This document shows positions 5,061 to 11,676 of a DNA stretch of 11,988 nt, piece after piece. Source of the stretch: Nocardioides sp. (lineage in GTDB: Bacteria > Actinomycetota > Actinomycetes > Propionibacteriales > Nocardioidaceae). Where the stretch lies: NCBI GenBank assembly GCA_025965295.1, contig JAOPXF010000008.1:1-11988 (forward strand). Direction: 5' to 3'. Below the pieces are notes generated by a model that saw nothing but the letters and a program-made list of their open reading frames with translations, was not told the origin of the DNA and ran no database searches. How positions within the stretch are numbered: the stretch's first letter is position 1; each line of letters opens with the position of its first letter. Position numbers and translations under genes: made by a program.

Positions 5061-5651
5061 TCAGGCAGTGGCGGGACGCCGCCACGGGGCGGGCCGGCCC
5101 TGCAGCCACCAGCCCAGGGCGCGGGTCATCCGCGGCAGCACGACGTACGTCATCACCGGCGTCATCAGCAACGTCGACGCGAGCGCCCGCTCGACCAGCG
5201 GCAGGTCGGGTGCGATCTCGCCGAAGAGCCAGGCCACGAGCAGGCTGAGCGGGAAGAACGCCAGCCAGATGACGACCGCCTGCTTGTAGCGGGGCGGGGC
5301 GGCCGGGGCGAGGCGCAGGTCGCGGACATCCCGGGTGGTCGGGTCGTCGAACCAGCCCTCGATGCCGGTACGGCGCTCCATCCGCGACTCGACCACGCCC
5401 AGGCCGCCGGCGGAGTCGCGCCACCACCGGCGCTGGTGGGACGACTCCCAGGCCGACAGCGATGTGCTGTCGTCGAAGCGGTAGAGCATGTGCCAGGTCT
5501 CGGAGTCGGCCTCGGGGCGGACCCAGCCGGCGCCGAGGAAGCCGGGGAACCGTTCGGCCAGCGCCATGCCCGCCTGGATCCAGCTGACCATCTCGTGCTC
5601 GTGGCCGGGGTCGAGGTGGCGCGTGATGGAGACCGTGACGGGAGCGCTCAT
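5061..5651 (-). CDS. Antibiotic biosynthesis monooxygenase-fold protein with two C-terminal membrane helices
   Basis: A 196-residue protein. Residues 1-100 show an ABM-type dimeric alpha/beta barrel pattern: VTVSITRHLDPGHEHEMVSW, then FPGFLGAGWVRP, a WHMLYRFDD strand and SAWESSHQRRWW. The linker TGIEGWFDDP (95-104) is typical of the COG3224-like group, which continues into membrane segments. Here two hydrophobic helices lie at about 124-143 and 155-174, followed by a basic tail. No cofactor is expected for this fold, and the substrate is unknown. The ATG at 5651 has only GAGGG directly abutting it, so the ribosome binding site is poor; a TTGCCG at 5681-5686 (minus strand) is the best -35-like hint. 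It is divergent from the HIT-like gene, and the secreted-protein gene lies 59 nt downstream, perhaps with its own promoter. Confidence 0.82.
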   Translation of the reverse strand: MSAPVTVSITRHLDPGHEHEMVSWIQAGMALAERFPGFLGAGWVRPEADSETWHMLYRFDDSTSLSAWESSHQRRWWRDSAGGLGVVESRMERRTGIEGWFDDPTTRDVRDLRLAPAAPPRYKQAVVIWLAFFPLSLLVAWLFGEIAPDLPLVERALASTLLMTPVMTYVVLPRMTRALGWWLQGRPAPWRRPATA

Positions 5652-5747
5652 CCCTCGATGGTCCGGGAGTCCGCGAGGCCCGGCAAATCCTGCGGGCCGT
5701 CAGGAGACGGACGTCACTGCGGGGCGCCGGGCCCGGGCCTCGGATGG

Positions 5748-5759
5748 CACAGTGGGCCC
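5748..5759 (+). promoter_or_regulatory. Putative leaderless-type -10 element of the HIT-like gene
   Basis: CACAGT (5748-5753) is followed by GGGCCC and ATG at 5760. Hexamer, GGG and the 6-nt spacing match the sequence upstream of the general-stress gene almost exactly. No Shine-Dalgarno is present, consistent with a leaderless transcript. Confidence 0.45.
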
Positions 5760-6377
5760 ATGCCTGAGTCTGCCGAAGAGGTCTACGCCCGGGTCGTCGC
5801 TGCTGTCGGGGAGGGCGGGCGGCTGCCGATGCCCGACCTCGGCGAGTGGGACGTCTTCCCGTGGGAGGCGGTGGACGGCCGCGTCCTGCCGCGCGTGCTT
5901 CCCGCGCCCCGCGACGAGCCCCCGCGCTGGGGCGAGTCGGACGACAAGCCGTGCGGCGCCTGCGCCGGCTTCCCCGCGGAGAACATCGTGTGGGAGGACG
6001 ACGTCTGGGTGCTCACCCACCACGGCCGGCCCTCGGGCCTGCCGTTCGTGCTGAACCTCAACACCCGTGAGCACCTCGACCTGCCGGACCTCGACGACGA
6101 GCTCGCCTCGCAGCTGGGCCGGATCACGACCCGCCTGACGCGGATCATCGAGAACTTCCCGAACATCGGGCGCGTCCACGTGGACAGGTGGGGCGACGGG
6201 TCCGAGCACTTCCATCTCTGGTTCTTCGCCCGCACCGAGCGACTCGCGAACGTCCTCGGCTCGTACGCCGTCGAATGGGACGCGATCCTGCCGCCCGGCC
6301 CCGAGCACGTCTGGCGCGCGGACCTGCACACGGTCGCGACCAAGCTGTCCAACTGGGGCGGTCACGCCCGGGCCTGA
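5760..6377 (+). CDS. HIT-like superfamily protein
   Basis: A 205-residue protein resembling the histidine-triad/GalT superfamily of nucleotidyl hydrolases and transferases. The second half has the typical order: strand WVLTHHGRPSGLPFVLNLNT (83-102), His105, an acidic helix DLPDLDDELASQLGRITTRL, then GRVHVDRWGDGSEHFHLWFF (137-156). The last block resembles the HxHxHxx motif, with His150 and His152 present and Ser148 at the first position. In HIT enzymes the middle His, here His150, is the nucleophile. A CGAC pair (Cys65, Cys68) sits before the fold and might bind metal with other residues. The substrate is unknown. The ATG at 5760 is chosen from the leaderless -10 and by the natural protein start; the reading frame is open further upstream, but without support. 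The next gene on the strand is the sulfotransferase, 73 nt away. Confidence 0.72.
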   Translation: MPESAEEVYARVVAAVGEGGRLPMPDLGEWDVFPWEAVDGRVLPRVLPAPRDEPPRWGESDDKPCGACAGFPAENIVWEDDVWVLTHHGRPSGLPFVLNLNTREHLDLPDLDDELASQLGRITTRLTRIIENFPNIGRVHVDRWGDGSEHFHLWFFARTERLANVLGSYAVEWDAILPPGPEHVWRADLHTVATKLSNWGGHARA

Positions 6378-6414
6378 GATGTCGGGTTGGGCCCCATGAC
6401 CGTGGGTATGTATC

Positions 6415-6444
6415 TAGACTGACTTACATCAGTTCAGATCGGAG
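6415..6444 (+). promoter_or_regulatory. Promoter-like AT-rich segment, dyad and Shine-Dalgarno before the sulfotransferase gene
   Basis: The gap 6378-6450 contains a locally AT-rich tract (about 6405-6440), unusual in this window. TAGACT (6415-6420) fits a -10. ACTGA (6418-6422) and TCAGT (6429-6433) form a 5-6-5 dyad over the predicted start site, a possible operator. GGAG (6441-6444) lies 6 nt before the ATG at 6451 and fixes that start. Confidence 0.42.
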
Positions 6445-6450
6445 CCTCCC

Positions 6451-7413
6451 ATGTCGCGCACGCCCCAGCCCGACTTCCTCATCATCGGCGCCCCCAAGGC
6501 CGGGACGACCGCCCTGCACTCGGCCCTCGCCCAGCACCCCGACGTCTTCGTGACCCGGCCCAAGGAGCCGAAGTACTGGCTCTGCGACGACGCCCCGCCA
6601 CCCGCCTGGGTCGGGCCCGGGGACGCGCACTCGCAGCAGGAGTGGGTCTGGCACCGCAGCGAGTACGAGGGCCTGTTCGCGCCGGCCCGCGACGACCAGG
6701 CCCGGGGCGAGAGCACGCCGTTCTACCTGTGGAGCCGCGCCGCCCACCGCCGGATCGCCGAGTCGCTGCCCGACGTCCGGCTCATCGCCGTCGTGCGCGA
6801 CCCGATCGACCGCGCCTACAGCAACTGGATGCACCTGTGGTCCGACGGGCTCGAGCCGGTCGGCGACTTCGAGGCCGCGTTCGCGCTCCAGGACCGCCGG
6901 GTGGCGGAGGGGTGGGCCCCCTTCTGGCGCTACCGGGACCTCGGCCGGTACGGCGCCCAGCTCGAGCACCTCGTCCGCCACGTCGACCCGGCGCGGGTCC
7001 TGGTCGTGCGCTACCGCGACATCGTGGACGAGCCCGGCCCGACCGTGGACCGCACCTGCCGCTTCCTCGGCATCCGCGAGGGTCTGGTCGACCGGATCCC
7101 GGCCGACAACTCCCGCAACTTCGTCGCGCCCGGCTGGCGGCCCCGGGTCCTCGGGCCCGTCGTGCGCGCCGGGGCCCGGGCCGGAGCCTGGGCGCCACCG
7201 CAGGTGTGGCGACGAGCCAGCGTCCCGCTCGTCGCGCGGCTCAGCGGCCGCGGCGTGGCACATCGCCCGCACCTGACCGCCGAGCAGCGTGAGCGGCTGC
7301 TGCCCGCGTTCGCCGAGGACATCGCGCGGCTCGGCGAGGTCACCGGCGAGGCGTTCGACGACTGGCTGTCGACGCGGAGCCGGGGCTCGTTCCGCGAGCG
7401 CAGCTCGGCCTGA
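6451..7413 (+). CDS. PAPS-dependent sulfotransferase family protein
   Basis: A 320-residue cytosolic enzyme expected to move a sulfuryl group from PAPS to an acceptor. The 5'-phosphosulfate loop is GAPKAGTTALHSAL (13-26) with Lys16, in the normal place after the first strand FLIIG. The 3'-phosphate site is VVRDPIDRAYSNW (114-126) with Arg116 and Ser124. EPKYW (39-43) and ESTPFYLW (87-94) are also typical of the bacterial heparan/tyrosine-sulfotransferase-like Sulfotransfer families. The acceptor, whether glycan, lipid or metabolite, cannot be inferred. ATG 6451 has GGAG 6 nt upstream. The stop lies only 6 nt from the stop of the convergent glycosidase-like gene, with no obvious terminator between them. 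Proximity to a sugar-active-like gene hints at a glycan substrate, but the genes are on opposite strands. Confidence 0.88.
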   Translation: MSRTPQPDFLIIGAPKAGTTALHSALAQHPDVFVTRPKEPKYWLCDDAPPPAWVGPGDAHSQQEWVWHRSEYEGLFAPARDDQARGESTPFYLWSRAAHRRIAESLPDVRLIAVVRDPIDRAYSNWMHLWSDGLEPVGDFEAAFALQDRRVAEGWAPFWRYRDLGRYGAQLEHLVRHVDPARVLVVRYRDIVDEPGPTVDRTCRFLGIREGLVDRIPADNSRNFVAPGWRPRVLGPVVRAGARAGAWAPPQVWRRASVPLVARLSGRGVAHRPHLTAEQRERLLPAFAEDIARLGEVTGEAFDDWLSTRSRGSFRERSSA

Positions 7414-7419
7414 GCACCC

Positions 7420-8310
7420 TCAGCGGACGCAGGTCACCAGGTCGTGCGCCCCGTCCGGGCGGGCGGCCTCGACGTAGAAGCGGGTGCGCCCGTCGGGCAG
7501 CGGCACGGCGGCGGCGTAGCGGAGGGCTCCGTCGGAGTGCGGGGAGGTCATGGGCGCGACCTCGGTCACCGGCACCAGGCGGCTGCCGTCCCACCGGGCC
7601 AACCCGGTGGTCTCGTGCCAGTTCGACGCCGCGTCGGGCCGGCCGTCGTAGAGCACGGTGACGGGGTTGGTCGCGACGACCGCCGTGACCCGGGCGCCCC
7701 GCGCGTCCCACTCCCCCGGGCGCCCCGCGAGCACCTCTCCGCGGTCGGTCCAGTCGAGCCCGTCGGTGCTGGAGAGCCGACGGGTGGTCATCCGGTCCTC
7801 GTGGCCGGGATCGGTCAGCGGGTGACAGCACAGCCACATCTCCCAGCCCGCGGGACCATGGGTGATGACGGGGTCCTTGACGGCGGTGCGGGCGTCCCCG
7901 GCCAGGACCAGCCGGCGCTCGCCGGACGGCAGCCCGGCCGGCGTCGCGGCGGTCAGGCTGTCGACCCACCAGTGCTTGGAGCCGGGCGTCGCGCAGGAGA
8001 GGTAGAGCCGCCAGCCGACGCCCGGCACCGGCACCAGCACCGGACGCTCGAACGACTCACAGCCGAAGGCCTCGCGATGGACTTCGGCCACCTGGGTGAA
8101 GGTGACGCCGTCGAGAGAGCTCGCCACGACCACGGTGACGCCGCGGCCCTCGGCGAGCGGGCGTCGTACGCGATAGGTCAGCCAGACGGTGCCGTCGACC
8201 AGCACGGCGCTGGCCGCGCCGGACCAGTTGCCGGGCCCGGAGCCCGGCGCCGGCACGACCACCTCGGCTCCGTCGTACGACGGGACGGGGGGCAGGGTCG
8301 CGACGGGCAT
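7420..8310 (-). CDS. Beta-propeller glycosidase-like protein (GH43/GH32-type fold, catalytic identity uncertain)
   Basis: A 296-residue protein without signal peptide or membrane segment. It has repeated blade-like strands: AVLVDGTVWLTYRVR (35-49), VTVVVASSLDGVTFTQV (58-74), ERPVLVPVPGVGWRLYLSC (88-106), KDPVITHGPAGWEMWLCC (145-162) and SSTDGLDWTDRGEVL (180-194). This resembles five-bladed propeller glycosidases and related sugar-active proteins. KDP (Lys145-Asp146-Pro147) may correspond to the RDP-type motif and Glu88 to an acidic catalytic residue, but I cannot confirm a complete catalytic triad. It may be an enzyme acting on an oligosaccharide inside the cell or a non-catalytic relative. 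The ATG at 8310 follows a TACAGT -10 by 6 nt. A perfect dyad overlaps that promoter, so its expression is probably controlled. Acylphosphatase lies 60 nt upstream on the same strand. Confidence 0.65.
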   Translation of the reverse strand: MPVATLPPVPSYDGAEVVVPAPGSGPGNWSGAASAVLVDGTVWLTYRVRRPLAEGRGVTVVVASSLDGVTFTQVAEVHREAFGCESFERPVLVPVPGVGWRLYLSCATPGSKHWWVDSLTAATPAGLPSGERRLVLAGDARTAVKDPVITHGPAGWEMWLCCHPLTDPGHEDRMTTRRLSSTDGLDWTDRGEVLAGRPGEWDARGARVTAVVATNPVTVLYDGRPDAASNWHETTGLARWDGSRLVPVTEVAPMTSPHSDGALRYAAAVPLPDGRTRFYVEAARPDGAHDLVTCVR

Positions 8311-8343
8311 GTCCCCACTGTAGTCGAGTGAGGCACTCGACTA
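8311..8343 (-). promoter_or_regulatory. Leaderless-type promoter with overlapping perfect 10-3-10 dyad (operator candidate)
   Basis: On the minus strand TACAGT (8317-8322) is followed by GGGGAC and the ATG at 8310. The dyad TAGTCGAGTG (8321-8330), agg, CACTCGACTA (8334-8343) is a perfect inverted repeat whose inner end overlaps the -10 by two bases and covers the -10/-35 spacer. Such a site would block RNA polymerase if bound, which suggests a dimeric repressor. It could alternatively be a short-loop terminator for acylphosphatase, whose stop is 28 nt upstream. Confidence 0.6.
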
Positions 8344-8370
8344 TCGCTCCCGGTCCGGGTGGGGGTTGCG

Positions 8371-8643
8371 TCAGTACCGGATCTCGAAGCGGGTGGCCCC
8401 GGTGGTCGCGCCCTCGCGCGCCGCCACGTGGGAGACGTGCGCCGTCCGCGGCCCCCGCCGGCACCAGTCGACGAGGGCGTCGACGGCCTCGCGGTCGCCC
8501 TCGAAGTGCCCCGCCACCGAGCCGTCGGGCTCGTTGCGGACCCAGCCCGTCACGCCGAGGCGGCGGGCCTCCTGCTCGGCGTAGGCCCGGAACGCCACAC
8601 CCTGGACCCGCCCGGACACCGAGACGTCGACGGCAACCCCCAC
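8371..8643 (-). CDS. acyP: Acylphosphatase
   Basis: A 90-residue enzyme hydrolysing carboxyl-phosphate bonds of small acyl phosphates. The signature GRVQGVAFRAYAEQEARRLG (11-30) contains the phosphate-binding loop and catalytic Arg19, and GWVRNEPDGSV (33-43) contains catalytic Asn37. WCRRGPRTAHVSHV (60-73) is the usual C-terminal element, and the length is standard. The GTG at 8643 is preferred because the protein then begins directly at the first strand (VGVAVDVSVSG) and a CATGAT -10-like hexamer lies 6 nt upstream. Longer in-frame extensions to 8892 overlap the divergent exporter gene and are unlikely. The glycosidase-like gene follows after 60 nt, with its own promoter. Confidence 0.93.
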   Translation of the reverse strand: MGVAVDVSVSGRVQGVAFRAYAEQEARRLGVTGWVRNEPDGSVAGHFEGDREAVDALVDWCRRGPRTAHVSHVAAREGATTGATRFEIRY

Positions 8644-8655
8644 CGTCCCATCATG
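8644..8655 (-). promoter_or_regulatory. Putative leaderless-type -10 element of acylphosphatase
   Basis: On the minus strand CATGAT (8650-8655) is followed by GGGACG and the GTG at 8643. It is the weakest of the six similar sites, because CATGAT departs from TANNNT in the first base, but spacing and GGG agree with the others. Confidence 0.35.
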
Positions 8656-8725
8656 CGGCCACCACCGCGCCCGGCGCATGTGGCTCGGCGGGAGCGGGAA
8701 AGGTGGAGGGGTGAGCGAGGAAGCG

Positions 8726-10162
8726 ATGACCGCCGCGCCCGAGGAGGAGGCGCCGTACGAGCCGGACCCCCGGCGATGGCGGATCCTCGGCGTCTCCCTG
8801 GTCGTCGGCTTCATGTCCCTGCTGGACGTGTCGATCGTGAACGTCGCGGTCCCGTCCATGCAGAGCGGGCTGCACACCTCGGCCGGGACCATCCAGTGGG
8901 TGGTCTCCGGCTACGCGCTGACGTTCGGGCTGACCCTGGTCGCGGGCGGACGACTGGGCGACGCGTACGGCCGGCGGCGGCTGATGATCATCGGGCTGGC
9001 GGGCTTCATCGTCGCGAGCGCCGCCGTCGGCGTCGCACCAAGCGCGACCCTGGTCGTGGTCGCGAGACTGGTCCAGGGCGCCACGGCGGGGCTGCTCACG
9101 CCGCAGAACTCCGGTCTCATCCAGCAGCTGTTCCGCGGCCGGGAACGCGGTCGCGCCTTCGGCCTGTTCGGGTTCACGGTGTCCACTGCCTCGGCGACCG
9201 GCCCCGTGCTCGGCGGCGCGATCATCGCCCTCGCGGGCGAGGAGAACGGCTGGCGTTGGCTGTTCCTGGTCAACGTGCCCATCGGCCTCGTCGCCATGGT
9301 GGCGGTGCTCACCCTCGTCCCCCGGCGCCCGCCGAGCCGCGGGCGTCCCGACAACCGGATCGACCTGCCGGGCGCGCTGCTCCTCGGCGCGAGCGTCCTG
9401 TGCCTGCTCTACCCCATCGTGCGGGCCGAGAGCGGCGCCCGGCTGCCGCTCGTGCTGCTGGTCGGCGTGCCGCTGCTCGCCTGGGCCTTCGTGCGCTGGG
9501 AGCGACACACGTCGAGACGCGGGCACCCGCCACTGCTGGACATCGCCCTGCTGGGCCGCCTCCCGGGCTACCTGAACGGGCTCGTGGTCGGCACGCTCTA
9601 CTTCACCGGGTTCACCGGGCTGCTGCTGGTCCTCTCGATCTACCTGCAGGAGGGGGCCGGCCGGACACCGCTCGGCGCCGGTCTCCTGCTGATGCCGTTC
9701 GCGGTCGGCTCGGCGGTCGCCGCCCCGGTGGCCGGGCGGTTCGTCACCGACGTCGGCCGGCGGCTCACGGTGGGCGCCCTGGTCGTGATGCTGACCGGGA
9801 TGGTGCTCGTCGCGCTGCTCGCGCCGGGTCGGGACCCGTTGTGGCCGTGGCTGGTGCCCACCCTCCTGCTCACCGGGCTCGGCGCCGGCGCGGTGGTGTC
9901 GCCGAACATCACGCTCACGCTGGCCGAGGTGCCGCCCCGCATGGGTGGTGCGGCTGGCGGCGCGCTGCAGACCGGCCAGCGGATCGGGGCCTCGATCGGC
10001 GCCGCCCTGCTCGTCACGGTCTACCAGCTGGGCGTCGGACGGGGCAGCCACGACGACGCGCTCCGGGTGGCCCTGCTGACCGGAGCCGCGATCATCCTGG
10101 TGGCGCTGGCCATGGCGGTGCGCGCCGCGCGCCAGGCCGGCGCGCCCGCGCACCCGGGCTAG
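8726..10162 (+). CDS. MFS transporter, DHA2 family (EmrB/QacA-type drug exporter)
   Basis: A 478-residue inner-membrane proton antiporter of the 14-helix DHA2 type. Motif D1 LLDVSIVNVAVPSM lies at 32-45 after the first helix. Motif A GGRLGDAYGRRR is at 74-85 with Asp79 and the basic cluster, motif B-like ARLVQGATAG at 113-122, and motif C ATGPVLGGAI at 157-166, which is characteristic of drug antiporters. Many further hydrophobic segments follow, to a basic C-terminus. The substrate is unknown. Start choice: ATG 8726 has GAGG (8717-8720) 5 nt upstream; GTG 8711 (touching GGAGGG) and ATG 8678 (no ribosome site) are alternatives. It is divergent from acylphosphatase, and no adjacent TetR/MarR regulator is present. 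Its TAG stop shares the tetranucleotide CTAG (10159-10162) with the purB stop on the other strand. Confidence 0.92.
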   Translation: MTAAPEEEAPYEPDPRRWRILGVSLVVGFMSLLDVSIVNVAVPSMQSGLHTSAGTIQWVVSGYALTFGLTLVAGGRLGDAYGRRRLMIIGLAGFIVASAAVGVAPSATLVVVARLVQGATAGLLTPQNSGLIQQLFRGRERGRAFGLFGFTVSTASATGPVLGGAIIALAGEENGWRWLFLVNVPIGLVAMVAVLTLVPRRPPSRGRPDNRIDLPGALLLGASVLCLLYPIVRAESGARLPLVLLVGVPLLAWAFVRWERHTSRRGHPPLLDIALLGRLPGYLNGLVVGTLYFTGFTGLLLVLSIYLQEGAGRTPLGAGLLLMPFAVGSAVAAPVAGRFVTDVGRRLTVGALVVMLTGMVLVALLAPGRDPLWPWLVPTLLLTGLGAGAVVSPNITLTLAEVPPRMGGAAGGALQTGQRIGASIGAALLVTVYQLGVGRGSHDDALRVALLTGAAIILVALAMAVRAARQAGAPAHPG

Positions 10163-11589
10163 AGGATCGCGCCCGGGGAGTACGCCGCGGCCTCGGGGTG
10201 GCGGGCGACCACGTCGGCCACCCGCCGTACGACGGCCTCGACCTGGGCGACCGCCGCACCGGTGAACGTGATCGGGTCGGCCACCAGCGAGGCGAGCTGA
10301 TCGGCGGTGAGGCCGAGCCGCTGGTCGGCGGCGAGCTTGGCGAACACGTCGTTCGCCGCCTGGCCCTGCCGCATCGCGAGGGCGGTGCCGACCGCGGCCT
10401 CCTTGATCGCCTCGTGGGCGACCTCGCGGCCGACGCCGTTGCGCACCGCGGCCATCAGGACCTTGGTGGTGGCGAGGAACGGCAGGTAGCGGTCGAGCTC
10501 GCGCTGGATCACCGCGGGGAACGCACCGAACTCGTCGAGCACCGTGAGGAAGGTCTGGAAGAGCCCGTCGACGGCGAAGAACGCGTCCGGCAGCGCGACC
10601 CGGCGTACGACGGAGCAGGAGACGTCGCCCTCGTTCCACTGGTCGCCGGCGAGCTCGCCGATCATCGACAGGTAGCCGCGGGTGACCACCGCCAGGCCGT
10701 TGACCCGCTCGGCGGAGCGGGTGTTCATCTTGTGCGGCATCGCGGACGAGCCGACCTGTCCCTCCTTGAAGCCCTCGGTCACCAGCTCGTTGCCGGCCAT
10801 CAGCCGGATCGTGGTGGCGAGGTTGGACGGGCCGGCGGTGAGCTGCACCAGCGCGGAGAGCACGTCGAAGTCGAGCGAGCGCGGGTAGACCTGGCCGACC
10901 GAGGTGAGCACCCGGTCGAAGCCGAGGTGGGCGGCCACGCGGCGCTCCAGCTCGTCGAGCCGGGACGCGTCGCCGTCGAGCAGGTCGAGCATGTCCTGGG
11001 AGGTGCCCATCGGGCCCTTGATGCCGCGCAGGGGGTAGCGGGCGAGCAGGTCCTCGACCCGCTCGAGGCCGATCAGCATCTCGTCGGCGACCGTCGCGAA
11101 GCGCTTGCCGAGCGTCGTGGCCTGGGCGGCGACGTTGTGCGAGCGGCCGGCCATCACCGTGGTCTCGTGCTCGGTGGCGAGCCGCGCCAGCCGCGCCAGG
11201 GTGGCGACCGTGCGGTCGCGCAGCAGGGTCAGCGACTGCTTCACCTGGAGCTGCTCGACGTTCTCGGTCAGGTCGCGGGAGGTCATGCCCTTGTGGATGT
11301 GCTCGTGGCCGGCGAGGGCGGAGAACTCCTCGATCCGCGCCTTCACGTCGTGGCGGGTGACCCGCTCGCGGGCGGCGATCGACTCGAGGTCGACGCTCTG
11401 CTCACCCTTGGCGACGACGTCCTCGTAGGCCTCGATGACGCCGTCGGGCACCTCGATGCCGAGGTCGCGCTGGGCCCGCAGCACCGCGATCCAGAGCTGC
11501 CGCTCCAGCACGATCTTGTGCTCGGGCGACCAGATCTTCGCCAGGTCGGCGGCGGCGTAGCGGGTGGCGAGGACGTTCGGCACGGTCAC
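10159..11589 (-). CDS. purB: Adenylosuccinate lyase
   Basis: Cleaves fumarate from SAICAR (step 8, after PurC) and from adenylosuccinate in AMP synthesis. The product is 476 residues. Superfamily motifs are TSRDLTENV (103-111), GRSHNVAAQATTLGKRF (148-164) with the expected acid His151, and the mobile signature loop GSSAMPHKMNTRSAERVNGL (280-299) with catalytic Ser281/282. Length and C-terminal helical region are normal for the family. The GTG at 11589 (VTVPNVLATRYA) is chosen because it sits 7 nt after a GACACT -10-like hexamer; GTG 11583 is a close alternative. The reading frame stays open to 11904, but that part overlaps the divergent edge gene and has no family similarity. The stop overlaps the convergent exporter stop by 4 bases. 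It probably serves the same pathway as purC and purSQ nearby. Confidence 0.97.
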   Translation of the reverse strand: MTVPNVLATRYAAADLAKIWSPEHKIVLERQLWIAVLRAQRDLGIEVPDGVIEAYEDVVAKGEQSVDLESIAARERVTRHDVKARIEEFSALAGHEHIHKGMTSRDLTENVEQLQVKQSLTLLRDRTVATLARLARLATEHETTVMAGRSHNVAAQATTLGKRFATVADEMLIGLERVEDLLARYPLRGIKGPMGTSQDMLDLLDGDASRLDELERRVAAHLGFDRVLTSVGQVYPRSLDFDVLSALVQLTAGPSNLATTIRLMAGNELVTEGFKEGQVGSSAMPHKMNTRSAERVNGLAVVTRGYLSMIGELAGDQWNEGDVSCSVVRRVALPDAFFAVDGLFQTFLTVLDEFGAFPAVIQRELDRYLPFLATTKVLMAAVRNGVGREVAHEAIKEAAVGTALAMRQGQAANDVFAKLAADQRLGLTADQLASLVADPITFTGAAVAQVEAVVRRVADVVARHPEAAAYSPGAIL

Positions 11590-11602
11590 GTGCCCCAGTG
11601 TC
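11590..11602 (-). promoter_or_regulatory. Putative leaderless-type -10 element of purB
   Basis: On the minus strand GACACT (11597-11602) is followed by GGGGCAC and the GTG at 11589, a 7-nt gap as at purC. No Shine-Dalgarno is seen, in line with leaderless initiation. Confidence 0.42.
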
Positions 11603-11676
11603 CCACGGGGCGGCCCGGGTTTCCGCAGGCGATCAGCGGGGCATGAGACCTGCACCAAGATCTCGGGGAGACCAAC

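Noticed and set aside
3289..5289. Long plus-strand open frame (666 codons) opposite purC and the secreted-protein gene
   Set aside because: Composition is typical of shadow frames in GC-rich DNA, and it is antisense to PurC, whose motifs are unmistakable.
5002..5427. N-terminal extension of the secreted-protein frame
   Set aside because: It would hide the clear signal peptide behind about 140 Arg/Pro-rich residues antisense to nothing but overlapping the monooxygenase-fold gene in another frame on the same strand.
8644..8892. Longer acylphosphatase start reaching into the exporter gene
   Set aside because: Acylphosphatases are about 90 residues and begin at the first strand; the extension is antisense to exporter coding sequence.
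8651..10639. Minus-strand open frame (662 codons) opposite the exporter
   Set aside because: Gln/Arg/Glu-rich shadow translation with no domain; the exporter motifs on the other strand account for the codon bias.
8359..11646. Very long plus-strand open frame (1095 codons) across the exporter and antisense to purB
   Set aside because: It is a by-product of extreme GC content; the translation is low-complexity Arg/Gly/His-rich and the same DNA encodes convincing exporter and PurB proteins in other frames.
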